Below, in pieces: positions 1 through 8,381 of a stretch of 38,468 nucleotides of DNA (position 1 is its first letter; every line of letters starts with the position of its first letter). Under the pieces are notes generated by a model that was not told the origin of the DNA, ran no database searches, and was given only the letters and a program-made list of their open reading frames with translations. Position numbers and translations under genes: made by a program. Origin of the DNA: Planctomycetota bacterium (GTDB lineage Bacteria; Planctomycetota; PLA2; JAEUHO01); the NCBI GenBank assembly GCA_030066775.1, contig JASJAY010000063.1:1-38468 (forward strand), given 5' to 3'.

Positions 1-475
1 GGTCCCCGTCGTGTCGGCCGGCGGCGTACACAGCGCCTCCGTCTCGTGCTCGACCTGCCACTCCATGATGGCGCCGAACCCCACGCGGAGGGCCGGCGAC
101 GAGCTCGTGCGCTTCCACAAGGACGCGCACGTGGCGCACGGCAACCTGACCTGCTTGTCGTGTCACAACGAGTCCGACTACGACTCGTTGCGGCTCGCTG
201 ATGGCACGGCGGTCGACTTCAGCGACGTGATGACGCTGTGTGCGCAGTGCCACGGCACGCAGGCGCGAGACTACGAGCACGGCGTGCACGGCGGCGCGAC
301 CGGGTACTGGGACACGACGCGCGGACCGCAGGTGCGCAACCAGTGCACCCACTGCCATGCGCCCCACGCCCCCACCTACAAGCGCATGCAGCCGACGTTC
401 AAGCCGCGGGACCGGTTCCTGTACCCGAAGCCGTCGGCTGCAACCTCGACGCAGGTTCGAGAGGACGATCGATAA
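1..475 (+). CDS. Multihaem cytochrome c, 3' part (5' end outside window)
   Basis: The reading frame is open to the left edge (codons begin at base 2), so this is the C-terminal part of a longer protein; the GTG at 11 is probably internal. Four CxxCH haem-c attachment motifs are visible: CSTCH (47-61), CLSCH (152-166), CAQCH (239-253) and CTHCH (344-358). Extra His residues between them could act as distal ligands. Cytochromes of this kind work outside the cytoplasmic membrane as electron carriers. The stop overlaps the ATG of the Fe-S gene (TAATG at 473-477), so the two are translationally coupled. Cytochrome, Fe-S and NrfD subunits in this order resemble modules such as Nrf, Hmc, Dsr and Qrc; which one cannot be decided without the missing upstream subunits. 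Confidence 0.85.
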   Translation, partial: VPVVSAGGVHSASVSCSTCHSMMAPNPTRRAGDELVRFHKDAHVAHGNLTCLSCHNESDYDSLRLADGTAVDFSDVMTLCAQCHGTQARDYEHGVHGGATGYWDTTRGPQVRNQCTHCHAPHAPTYKRMQPTFKPRDRFLYPKPSAATSTQVREDDR

Positions 476-1371
476 TGGGCATCACGCGTCGGCGGATGTT
501 GAAGGGACTCGGCGCGACATTGGGCGTCGCGGCATTCGGCGCTTCGATCTCGCCGATCTTCCATGGTTCCAAGATGAGCGCCGCGGAGCTGATGCAGCGC
601 CACTACAAGGAGCTCACGCCCGAAGACAAGGCCACCATCATCGCGCGACTCGAATCCGAAGCGTTGGCGTCGTACAAGACGGCGGTCCGCATCTCGGATC
701 CGGCGCCCATCGCGCAGACCAAGTTCGTCTACGCAATCAACCTCAGCGTCTGCAACGGCAATGGGAAATGCGTCGAGGCGTGCCACGAGGAGAACAACCA
801 CGATCGCGAGACGAACCAGTCGTACATCCGCGTCCTCGAGATGCCCAAGGGCACGATGGACATGGAGCAAGGCAACACGACGTACGACCATCCCGTACCG
901 GCCGACGACAGCTTCTACCTGCCGGTGCAGTGCCAGCAGTGCGACAACCCGCCGTGCGTCGATGTCTGCCCCGTCCAGGCGACGTGGAAGGAGGAGGATG
1001 GCATCGTCGTCGTCGACTACAACTGGTGCATCGGCTGCCGCTACTGCATGGCGGCCTGCCCCTATCACGCCCGACGCTTCAACTGGAAGCGTCCCACGAT
1101 CCCGCCGGCGGAAGTGAACCCCGACCAGGGGTACCTCAGCAATCGGATCCGTCCCGAGGGCGTCGTCGAGAAGTGCCACTTCTGCCTGCATCGCACGCGC
1201 GAGGGACGCCTACCCGCGTGCCTCGAGGCCTGTCCCACGGGTGCACGGGTGTTCGGCAACATCCTCGACCCGGAGTCCAACATCCGCTGGCTCCTGGAGA
1301 ACAAGCGGGTCTACGTCCTGAAGGAGGAGCTCGGCTGCAAGCCCAGCTTCTTCTACTTCTTCGACACCTAG
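475..1371 (+). CDS. Tat-exported ferredoxin-like subunit with four Fe-S cluster motifs (HmcB/DsrO/NrfC type)
   Basis: 298 aa. The N-terminus carries a twin-arginine-like RRRMLKG followed by a hydrophobic stretch (residues 5-25), so export or membrane anchoring by Tat is likely. Four cysteine groups follow: C93-x5-C99-x3-C103, CQQCDNPPCVDVCP (153-166), CIGCRYCMAACP (185-196) and CHFCLHRTREGRLPACLEACP-like spacing near residue 235. This is the pattern of the electron-transfer subunit that sits between a quinol-reacting NrfD protein and periplasmic redox partners. The first group lacks its second cysteine: Asn96 stands where CxxCxxCxxxC expects Cys. The start ATG overlaps the cytochrome stop, and the NrfD gene begins six bases after the stop. 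The fold and role are well supported; the substrate pathway is unknown. Confidence 0.9.
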   Translation: MGITRRRMLKGLGATLGVAAFGASISPIFHGSKMSAAELMQRHYKELTPEDKATIIARLESEALASYKTAVRISDPAPIAQTKFVYAINLSVCNGNGKCVEACHEENNHDRETNQSYIRVLEMPKGTMDMEQGNTTYDHPVPADDSFYLPVQCQQCDNPPCVDVCPVQATWKEEDGIVVVDYNWCIGCRYCMAACPYHARRFNWKRPTIPPAEVNPDQGYLSNRIRPEGVVEKCHFCLHRTREGRLPACLEACPTGARVFGNILDPESNIRWLLENKRVYVLKEELGCKPSFFYFFDT

Positions 1372-1377
1372 GTCCCC

Positions 1378-2679
1378 ATGAGTGCACCGACACCCCCCCT
1401 ACCGAGGACCCCTGTCGCTCACCACGTGAGCTACCCCCGGTTCCTGTTCCGGGCGGTGAGCGCCGCCACGAGTGGCTCGTTCGCGTTCTACACCTGGATG
1501 ATCGCCCTGACGGCGGTGTTCCTGGTCGGCGCGAACGCATGGGCCCACCAGGTCACCGACGGCATGATCCGAACGAACATGTCGGATCACGTCAGCTGGG
1601 GCCTGTACATCGCCAACTTCACCTTCATGGTCGGCGTGGCCGCCGGCGGCGTGATGATGGTGATCCCGGCCTATCTGTACAAAGACAAGAAGATGCAGGA
1701 CGTCGTCATCATCGGCGAGCTGCTTGCCATCGCCGCGATCGTCACGTGCCTGCTCTTCGTCATCGCGGATCTCGGGCGACCGGATCGCGCCTGGCACATG
1801 CTGCCCGGCATCGGGCGCTTCAACTTCCCCGTGTCGATGCTGACCTGGGACGTCATCGTCCTCAACGGGTACCTGCTCCTCAACCTGCACGTCGTGGGCT
1901 ATCTGCTGTACACGCGCTTCCTGGGCAAGACGCCGAATCCGAAGTGGTACAAGCCGTTCGTCCTGCTTTCGATCGTCTGGGCCATCTCGATCCACAGCGT
2001 GACGGCGTTCCTGTACTGCGGTCTCGGCGGTCGCCCCTTCTGGAACTCCGCGCTCTTGGCGCCGCGCTTCCTGGCGTCCGCGTTCGTGTCGGGTCCCGCC
2101 TTCATCCTGCTGACGATGGTCGCGCTGCAGCGCTTCGGCCGCGTCAAGGTGCCGATGGCGCCCATGACGACGCTCGTGAAGATCATCCGCGTAACGATCC
2201 TGATCAACCTGCTCATGATCGCGTCGGAGGTCTTCACCGAGTTCTATACGGGCGGCTCCCACACCAGCTCCGCCAAGTACCTCTTCCTCGGGCATGGCGA
2301 AGCCAACGCGCTGGTGCCCTGGATCTGGACGGCGATCGGTCTCACCGTCATCTCGGCGCTCATGTTCCTGAAGCCCCGCATGGTGGAGCAGCGACGCTTC
2401 CTCGTCGCCGCCTGCATCCTCGCCTTCGTCGGTGCGTGGATCGAGAAGGGCATGGGCCTGATCGTTCCGGGGTTCGTCCCCAGCACGCTGCACGAGTTCG
2501 TCGAGTACCTGCCGAGCCACATCGAGTGGCGCATTGCCGCCGGCATCATCGCGTTCGGGCTCCTCGTGTACTCGGCGTCGCTCAAGGTCGCGATTCCCGT
2601 CCTGCGGGGCACAATGCGGCTCGAGCCGCGGGCCGAATCGCAGGACCCGCCCCAGAGCGAGAGGACGGAACCCGCTTGA
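1378..2679 (+). CDS. NrfD/PsrC-family quinol-interacting membrane subunit
   Basis: 433 aa with about ten hydrophobic segments. Motifs typical of the NrfD/PsrC/HmcC/DsrP family are visible, such as SWGLYIANFTFMVGVAAGG near residue 77 and DLGRPDRAWHM near 135. These integral membrane proteins bind menaquinol or quinone and exchange electrons with the partner Fe-S protein, encoded just upstream. The gene starts at ATG 1378, six bases after the Fe-S stop. Its own TGA (2677-2679) overlaps the TTG start of the Rrf2 regulator, so structural genes and regulator form one transcription unit. The C-terminal 25 residues are polar and probably cytoplasmic. Family assignment is firm. The direction of electron flow (quinol oxidation or quinone reduction) cannot be read from the sequence. 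Confidence 0.92.
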   Translation: MSAPTPPLPRTPVAHHVSYPRFLFRAVSAATSGSFAFYTWMIALTAVFLVGANAWAHQVTDGMIRTNMSDHVSWGLYIANFTFMVGVAAGGVMMVIPAYLYKDKKMQDVVIIGELLAIAAIVTCLLFVIADLGRPDRAWHMLPGIGRFNFPVSMLTWDVIVLNGYLLLNLHVVGYLLYTRFLGKTPNPKWYKPFVLLSIVWAISIHSVTAFLYCGLGGRPFWNSALLAPRFLASAFVSGPAFILLTMVALQRFGRVKVPMAPMTTLVKIIRVTILINLLMIASEVFTEFYTGGSHTSSAKYLFLGHGEANALVPWIWTAIGLTVISALMFLKPRMVEQRRFLVAACILAFVGAWIEKGMGLIVPGFVPSTLHEFVEYLPSHIEWRIAAGIIAFGLLVYSASLKVAIPVLRGTMRLEPRAESQDPPQSERTEPA

Positions 2680-3077
2680 TCCATGGCAAGGCCACAGAGA
2701 CGGCCATCGCCGCCATGGGTGTGCTCGCGGAACGCTACGACGAAGGCCGCGGACGCTGCTCCGCCGAAGCGATCGCGAGTGCGCGCGGACTCCAGCGTCC
2801 CTTCGTCGCGAAGATCCTCACCGAACTGGCACGCGCCGGGCTGGTTCGTGGCGTCCGTGGACCGGGGGGCGGCTACACGCTCGCCCGGTCCCCCGACACC
2901 ATCTACATCCAAGAGGTGAGCGCCCTGTTCGAGCCGCAGTCGGCGGACGCCTGCCCGTTCGGCGGCGGGATCTGCGGTGTCGGCAGGAACTGCCCGCTCC
3001 ACGACATGTTCACCGAGGTGCGACGCGCGACGGATCGCATCATGAAAGAGACGACCTTCGCGGTCTTCTGCGCCTGA
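2676..3077 (+). CDS. Rrf2-family transcriptional regulator with NsrR-like cysteine triad
   Basis: 133 aa from TTG 2676, which overlaps the preceding stop (TTGA) and has a purine-rich stretch GAGAGGACGGA upstream; the first ATG (2715) would remove part of the first helix. A winged helix-turn-helix spans residues 5-70, ending in the RGPGGGYTLAR wing typical of Rrf2 proteins. Cys93, Cys100 and Cys106 (ACPFGGGICGVGRNCPLH) sit at nearly the positions of the cluster ligands in Bacillus NsrR and close to those in IscR, so an Fe-S cluster that senses NO, redox state or cluster supply is expected. As the last gene of the cytochrome/Fe-S/NrfD operon it probably autoregulates that operon. The exact signal and operator are unknown; the operon promoter lies left of the window. 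Confidence 0.9.
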   Translation: MIHGKATETAIAAMGVLAERYDEGRGRCSAEAIASARGLQRPFVAKILTELARAGLVRGVRGPGGGYTLARSPDTIYIQEVSALFEPQSADACPFGGGICGVGRNCPLHDMFTEVRRATDRIMKETTFAVFCA

Positions 3078-3102
3078 GGCGCGGCAGAGACCTCCCGAGT
3101 CG

Positions 3103-3136
3103 GCGTCCTGGATAGGTGGACGCGGTGGCTGCGTCC
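3103..3136 (+). promoter_or_regulatory. Short alternating inverted repeats (possible mutually exclusive hairpins)
   Basis: GCGTCC at 3103-3108 and GCGTCC at 3131-3136 can each pair with the central GGACGC at 3118-3123. Only one 6-bp stem can form at a time. The site lies between the Rrf2 gene and the first of two paralogous envelope genes. No T-run follows, so it is not a classical terminator. With arms this short, chance is a real possibility. Confidence 0.25.
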
Positions 3137-3209
3137 GCTGAACCGGGACTTGATCACCGGGCATCGCATCGACATCATGCGCGGCCCCATTCGGCGGCCG
3201 GGAGTCCAC

Positions 3210-4922
3210 ATGGTGCGCGTGCTCTTGATCGTGGCGCTTGTCGAAGGCGCCCTGATTGCCTGGCTGCTCGCGGGCCGGGCGGCGACATCCGACCCCGTGG
3301 ATCCGGCGGGTGCTTCGTCGCCCACCGAGACGATCGAGGCGGGTGCGATGACCGGTCGATCCGAGAGCGACGACGTCGCGCCGGGCGCGGAGCGCACGAC
3401 AGACGACGCTTCGGCTCCGACCGAGGAAGCGGCGACTGCGGCGAAGGGCCGCGCCGCATCCCCTGCCGACCGCAACCCAAGCGGCGCAGCGACGCAGCCG
3501 GACGAGGACGCGCCGGGCATCATCCACGGCAAGATCGCCTTCTCGGATGGGCGCGAGGTGACGCGCTGGCACTTCATCTGGCTGTTCGCCGAGGGCAAGG
3601 AAGCGATTCCGCTCAGCCCGCGTAAGGACGGCACGTTCGCGGGCGCCGGCATCCCCCCCGGCGTGTACGAAGCGCGGGCGGCCACGTGGGCAGCCCGCGG
3701 CATGTCGAAGACGATCGAGCTGAAACCGGGGGGGCGCATCAGCACCGACTTCGCGTACGAGAGCTTCGAGGCGACGCCCGTGCACATCCTGGATCCCAGC
3801 GGCAAGTCGATCTTCGAGGTCTTGCGCGACGGCGACCGCGGCGCGTGGCGGTGGATCGAATACGACTTCGCCGTGATCGCGACCCGGGGCCCGCCCACCC
3901 GTCGACCGCCGGCCACGCTGGGCACGGACTTCGGGGACCTCGGCGTGGGGCGCTACGCGGGCCAAGGCGAGTACTCGGACAAGGAGAACGACGATGGACG
4001 CGAGGGCACGCTGTACGTGCCCGACGGGTGGCCCCTGCATGTCTCGCTCTGCCTGCGATCGGAGATCCTCGCGACGCAGCAGCTCGCAGAGCGACCGGAG
4101 TCGATCACGTTTCGGCTCAGTGAGGAGCAGTTCGAGGCGCTCCTCTCCGGCGTCACGTTCACGCTCACCGGCGACGCTCCTGCCTCCGAGCTCGAGGACG
4201 GCCACATCGTGCTGCAGCATCACTTCCTCGACGCCGTCGAGTACAAGGCCTTCGAACGCAAGGGCAACCGGATCACCATCCGGGATCAGCTGCCCGGTCT
4301 CTACAACCTCTCGCTGTTCTTCGGGGGGGAGCTCGAGGACTACCACCAATACGTCGATCTGCCGGCCGGCGAGATCCTGGATCTCGGTGCCATCCACCTA
4401 CGCAAGGCCACGCAGGACAAGATCCGCTTCCTCGATGCGGATGGCGCGCCCGTTGCCGGCGCGAGCGTGCACGTGAAGGACGTCGCACGGCCGATGGCGG
4501 AACAGCCGACGGAACTGGGCCGCAACACGGATGCGGACGGCGTGCTGCTGTTCACGCACGGGCCGGGCCGGTACTACCTCGAGATCAATGCGTCCGACGG
4601 AAACACGACCTACGGCACGGAGATCGAGGTGCCCCTCCCGAAGGGCAAGGTGCACGAGATCCGGCTGCCGCGCGCCTATGCCGCCAACATCCGGATGATG
4701 GAGGACCTCAGCGGCCCCGTGGAGATCGCGATTTTCGCCGGCCCCGGTCGCGTGGTCGAGCGACACACGCACACGCCGCCTCGCATCTTCGTGTCCCGAT
4801 TCGGCGAGGGCTCCTATACCGCTGTGGCAACGGAAGGGGACGGCACGGTCCATCGCGTTCCGTTCGAGGTGGGGCCCGACTTCGTCCCCACCATCACGAT
4901 CGAGAAGGGAGCCAAGAAGTGA
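3210..4922 (+). CDS. Membrane-anchored protein of unknown function (tandem paralogue 1)
   Basis: 570 aa from ATG 3210, chosen because GGGAG lies seven bases upstream and the protein then opens with a hydrophobic segment (VRVLLIVALVEGALIAWLL). Upstream TTG 3150 and ATG 3177 would bury that segment. A low-complexity Glu/Ala/Thr-rich linker (about residues 25-105) follows, then a region dense in beta-strand-like, Gly/Pro-turn patterns. Phrases such as GVYEARAATW, PAGEILDLGAIHLR and DADGAPVAGASVHVKD are typical of prealbumin-like carboxypeptidase-regulatory or CNA-B-type domains. The architecture suggests an anchored periplasmic protein. It aligns along its length with the next gene, whose GTG start overlaps its stop (GTGA at 4919-4922). 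No catalytic motif is recognisable, and I cannot assign a function. Confidence 0.8.
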   Translation: MVRVLLIVALVEGALIAWLLAGRAATSDPVDPAGASSPTETIEAGAMTGRSESDDVAPGAERTTDDASAPTEEAATAAKGRAASPADRNPSGAATQPDEDAPGIIHGKIAFSDGREVTRWHFIWLFAEGKEAIPLSPRKDGTFAGAGIPPGVYEARAATWAARGMSKTIELKPGGRISTDFAYESFEATPVHILDPSGKSIFEVLRDGDRGAWRWIEYDFAVIATRGPPTRRPPATLGTDFGDLGVGRYAGQGEYSDKENDDGREGTLYVPDGWPLHVSLCLRSEILATQQLAERPESITFRLSEEQFEALLSGVTFTLTGDAPASELEDGHIVLQHHFLDAVEYKAFERKGNRITIRDQLPGLYNLSLFFGGELEDYHQYVDLPAGEILDLGAIHLRKATQDKIRFLDADGAPVAGASVHVKDVARPMAEQPTELGRNTDADGVLLFTHGPGRYYLEINASDGNTTYGTEIEVPLPKGKVHEIRLPRAYAANIRMMEDLSGPVEIAIFAGPGRVVERHTHTPPRIFVSRFGEGSYTAVATEGDGTVHRVPFEVGPDFVPTITIEKGAKK

Positions 4923-6532
4923 AGGCGCTCCTGAGCCTGGTCGTGGCGGTCGAGACGGCCGTGCTCCTCTATCTCGTCTTCGTGCCGCCCGAGCCGACGA
5001 CGGCGACGCCCCTGGCACCGCCCAGCCTGGAGGAAGGCGCGGAGGAGGCGGAACGCGAAGGCCCCGGCCTTGCCGGGGATGCGCAACCGGACGCGGGAGC
5101 GGGCGCAGACGAAGCCGTCGACGCGCCTGCTGGCGAGGTCCCGACCGAGGTCGTGTTCCACGGGCGCTACACCGACACGGCCGGCGCGGTCGTGCCCGTG
5201 TACGTCTCCTCCGGCCTCGTCAGCCCACAGGGCGGCGTGTACGTCTGTGACTACCGGGAGGACTCCGGGCATTTCGCGCGGTCCGGCGTGCCGCCGGGCA
5301 CCTACCGGTACCGGGCGATGGCCGAGGGATACCGGACCCACGACGTGATGCTGGAGATCCCGGCGGGCATCGCAACCCTCGAGCACGACGTCCAGCTGGA
5401 AGCCCTCGTGGGCATCCCGGTCTACTTCCTCACGCCCGATGGCAAGCCGCTGGCGCAGTCCGTACCGGCCGCAGCCGAGTGGCTGGGGCGCTCGGTCAGC
5501 GCGCTGGCGACGACCGACGCGCCGCCCGCGCGCCTGCGTGCGACGCGGGATGCAGCGCAGTACGCGTTCGGCCGCGGTGACTTCATTCCGAAGGCCCTCG
5601 AGCGCGACGCGAAGCGCAAGGATGGCCGCGACGGCACGCTGTACATCCGCGGGGACTTCCCCGTCCAGGTCGGGGCGTATCTCCGCCAGGAGCGGATCGA
5701 GGTCCGGCAGCTGACGGAGGCCCCGGAGCGCCTCGACTTCCGCGTGGACCCGGGCGCGATCGAGTCGCGGCTCTCGGGCATCCGGTTCCGCTTGACGAGC
5801 GACGCGGACGCCTCCGAGCTCGAGGAGGTCATCGTGCTCCTCCACGACACGACATCCGGAGAGCCCGAGGAGGACGCGTTTGATCGGGAGGGCGATACGT
5901 TCACCATCCGCAACCATCCTCCCGGCGGCCTACACCTGCAGATCCACGCGGGCGAGTCGCTTGCGCCGTTCCTTCGCAACGTCGAGCTGCCCGCGGGCGA
6001 GCTGCTCGATCTGGGCACGATCCACCTCGGCCCCCTGGTGCGCCAACAGGTACGCATGGTGGACGCCGAGAAGCAGCCCATCGCCGGCGCCACCGTCTGG
6101 CCGTTCGACATGGAGGCCGGGTGGATGGCCCAGAGCGGCATGCCAATCCGTTTCAGCTCCGACGCGACCGGCATCGTCCGACTTGCCGTGGGTGCGATCC
6201 GCCAGGGCCTCCTCATCCGGACCCCCGACGGCGATTGGGCGAACGCCGAGCTGGACCTGCGCACGCCGCAGGAGGACGTCGTGGAGCTCCAGCTACCGTC
6301 CTTCGTGAAGCTGACCCTCCGCACGGGCGACGAGACGCTGCCAATCAGCGTGCGCGTGCTCGACGCGCAGAAGGCCGTCGTCACGGCGCGCAAGATGAGC
6401 ACCCCCACCATCTGGGCGCTGGGACTTCCCGAGGGGCGCTACACGCTACGCATCACCGATCGCGACGGCGAGGAGCGAGACCGGCCGCTTGTGGTCAAGG
6501 CGCCGATGACGCGCGCGATCGTCATCGAGTAA
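4919..6532 (+). CDS. Membrane-anchored protein of unknown function (tandem paralogue 2)
   Basis: 537 aa from GTG 4919, overlapping the stop of the preceding paralogue. It opens with a membrane anchor (LLSLVVAVETAVLLYLVFV), followed by an acidic, Ala/Pro-rich linker to about residue 75 and then beta-rich repeats. Matching segments in the two proteins include GTLYIRGDFPVQV against GTLYVPDGWPLHV, LSGIRFRLTSDADASELE against LSGVTFTLTGDAPASELE, and LPAGELLDLGTIHL against LPAGEILDLGAIHL, all in the same order. A tandem duplication with heavy divergence is the simplest explanation. No enzyme motif is seen. The 3' end overlaps the convergent metallopeptidase gene by 11 bases (6522-6532). Confidence 0.8.
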   Translation: MKALLSLVVAVETAVLLYLVFVPPEPTTATPLAPPSLEEGAEEAEREGPGLAGDAQPDAGAGADEAVDAPAGEVPTEVVFHGRYTDTAGAVVPVYVSSGLVSPQGGVYVCDYREDSGHFARSGVPPGTYRYRAMAEGYRTHDVMLEIPAGIATLEHDVQLEALVGIPVYFLTPDGKPLAQSVPAAAEWLGRSVSALATTDAPPARLRATRDAAQYAFGRGDFIPKALERDAKRKDGRDGTLYIRGDFPVQVGAYLRQERIEVRQLTEAPERLDFRVDPGAIESRLSGIRFRLTSDADASELEEVIVLLHDTTSGEPEEDAFDREGDTFTIRNHPPGGLHLQIHAGESLAPFLRNVELPAGELLDLGTIHLGPLVRQQVRMVDAEKQPIAGATVWPFDMEAGWMAQSGMPIRFSSDATGIVRLAVGAIRQGLLIRTPDGDWANAELDLRTPQEDVVELQLPSFVKLTLRTGDETLPISVRVLDAQKAVVTARKMSTPTIWALGLPEGRYTLRITDRDGEERDRPLVVKAPMTRAIVIE

Positions 6533-8219
6533 CGGCCTCGGCCTCGAAGAGCGCGCGCACGCGCTTCAGCTGCTCAGCATGGCCGGCCCACTCGTAGTAC
6601 GACAGCACGGGCTCCCGCAGTCGGACGAGCAGGGGATCCGGATTCGGCGCTTCCGTCAGCTCGAGCAGGAAGTCGTAGAGCTCTGGATCACGCGCCCTGA
6701 GCTCCGCACGGTCGTGCGGCACCGACTGCCAAGGTGACTTCGCGGTACTCACGAAAGCCTCGTACGCGACGGCGAAGTACTCGTACTCGTTGGTACGCGC
6801 GTACGGCCGCAGCGCGCGCCCCTGCTCGAGGGCCGCGAAGTAGAGGCGGCGGATCTTGAACTTCTGCGTGTCCGTCAGCGCGTAGTGGTGAACCTGGTGG
6901 GCGAACTCGTGTGCGAGCACGTCCTCTCGCAGGCGCCGGGCCTCGAGCAGGAACTCGACCCCCGTCGCGGCGTGTACACCGCCGATGCCGCGCACGGCCG
7001 ACCAGACGCGGCCATCCTCCGTCTCGCCCTCGCGCCAGTGGATTCGCTCGGCGGCCTCCGTGATGCGCTCCTCCATCCCGATGATGTCGTGCGTAGCGCC
7101 ATACTCGATCAGGGTCGGCAATAGCTTTCGGAACGGATGCACCGCACGTCGGACGACCGCCTGCTCCCCAGGCAGCAGCTCGTCGTAGCCGCGCACGAAC
7201 TTCTCGATTCCCGGGATCTCGTCGTTCTCGAACATGAGGTCCGCGAGCTGGCGAAAGCGGTCCGTCTTGTCGGCGCCGGCGCCGTACTCGACGCGCTGGT
7301 TGCTGACGTGGGCCCTCACCGCGCGGACGTACCCATTGCGAAACAGGAAGTTGTCGGGCTCGCGCTCGACGGCGCGCTTGAAGAAGTCGATGGCGTCCCG
7401 GGTTTGCTCGAGCCGGAGGGCCACGAGCCCCCGAAAGAACGGCGGACGACCGTCGTGCGCCTCGGGCGTATCGAGCGCCGCGAATCGGGCTTCCGCCTCA
7501 TCCAGGGCGCGCCCCTGGTACAGCTTCGCGGCCCGCTTGATCTTCCGATCGTAGATGCGTGGCGTCCACGGCGGTCGGTAGAGCGGGCTGCCCTTCACGA
7601 CGCGTCCGCCCGCGACTGCGGCGTTGGCCCCCACGTTCCACGGATCGCGCTTGAGCACGTCGGCCAGGATGCGGGCGCTCTCGTCGAGGCGCTTCGAGCG
7701 CATGAGCCACAGGGCGCGCACCATGCGCACGGCGACCTCGTCCGGCGCCTTCGCCTCCGCCCGCTTGATCCAGCGATCCGCCTCCGCCAGATCCCCCAGT
7801 TCCAGCGCCACCTGGGCCATGCCCCGCTGGCTGCCCGCGTCATCCGGGTCGATCGCGAGGGCCTTCTCGAACCACGCACGCCCCGCTTCGACGCCCTCCG
7901 CGCCTACGCTGAGGACGCCCAGCACGCGCAGGACCTTCACGTCCTTGGGGTGCTTCGCGACCGCGGCCTTCGCCAGCCGCATCGCCTCTGCCCCCTCGCC
8001 AACGGCATCCAGCACGACGGCGAGTCCGAGCTGCGCGCTGAGGTTCTCGGGCTGGCGCCTGAGGATCTCCCGCAGGACCACCTCGGCTGCGCGGTACTCG
8101 TACTGCGCCTGCAGGGCCTTGCTCTGCTCGGCCAGGTCCTCCAGCGACGCTTCCTCGGAGACGGCGCGCGTCACCGGCAGCGCGAGGATCAGGATCGCAA
8201 CGAGCAGCGTGTGGCGCAG
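6522..8219 (-). CDS. TPR-containing zinc metallopeptidase (HExxH), secreted; probable CTG start
   Basis: 565 aa if translation begins at CTG 8219-8217. This codon is preceded at eight bases by a perfect GGAGG and opens a clean signal peptide (RHTLLVAILILALPVTRAVS). No ATG, GTG or TTG lies in frame at that point; an alternative GTG much further upstream would place a charged extension before the signal. Residues 25-330 contain TPR-like repeats (for example AWFEKALAIDPDDAGSQRGMA and AIDFFKRAVEREPDN). The C-terminal part carries HEFAH (437-441), the HExxH zinc motif, with NEYEYFAVAYEAF (477-489) supplying a probable Glu ligand, as in gluzincins of the MA clan. The product should be an exported peptidase with a protein-interaction domain. 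Its substrate is unknown. Confidence 0.8.
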   Translation of the reverse strand: MRHTLLVAILILALPVTRAVSEEASLEDLAEQSKALQAQYEYRAAEVVLREILRRQPENLSAQLGLAVVLDAVGEGAEAMRLAKAAVAKHPKDVKVLRVLGVLSVGAEGVEAGRAWFEKALAIDPDDAGSQRGMAQVALELGDLAEADRWIKRAEAKAPDEVAVRMVRALWLMRSKRLDESARILADVLKRDPWNVGANAAVAGGRVVKGSPLYRPPWTPRIYDRKIKRAAKLYQGRALDEAEARFAALDTPEAHDGRPPFFRGLVALRLEQTRDAIDFFKRAVEREPDNFLFRNGYVRAVRAHVSNQRVEYGAGADKTDRFRQLADLMFENDEIPGIEKFVRGYDELLPGEQAVVRRAVHPFRKLLPTLIEYGATHDIIGMEERITEAAERIHWREGETEDGRVWSAVRGIGGVHAATGVEFLLEARRLREDVLAHEFAHQVHHYALTDTQKFKIRRLYFAALEQGRALRPYARTNEYEYFAVAYEAFVSTAKSPWQSVPHDRAELRARDPELYDFLLELTEAPNPDPLLVRLREPVLSYYEWAGHAEQLKRVRALFEAEAVTR

Positions 8220-8381
8220 GGCGGGGTCCTCCGGGCGCGAAGCATACGGCGAAGGGAACCGCGCATCACGGCCCCACCCGAACCTGTTCACATCCACGCC
8301 TATGCAGGTTCGCGCTTTCCAACGCGCGCGCCATCGGGAACACTCCCCAGTCGTACGAGTTCCACCGCGAGGATCCCCCGC

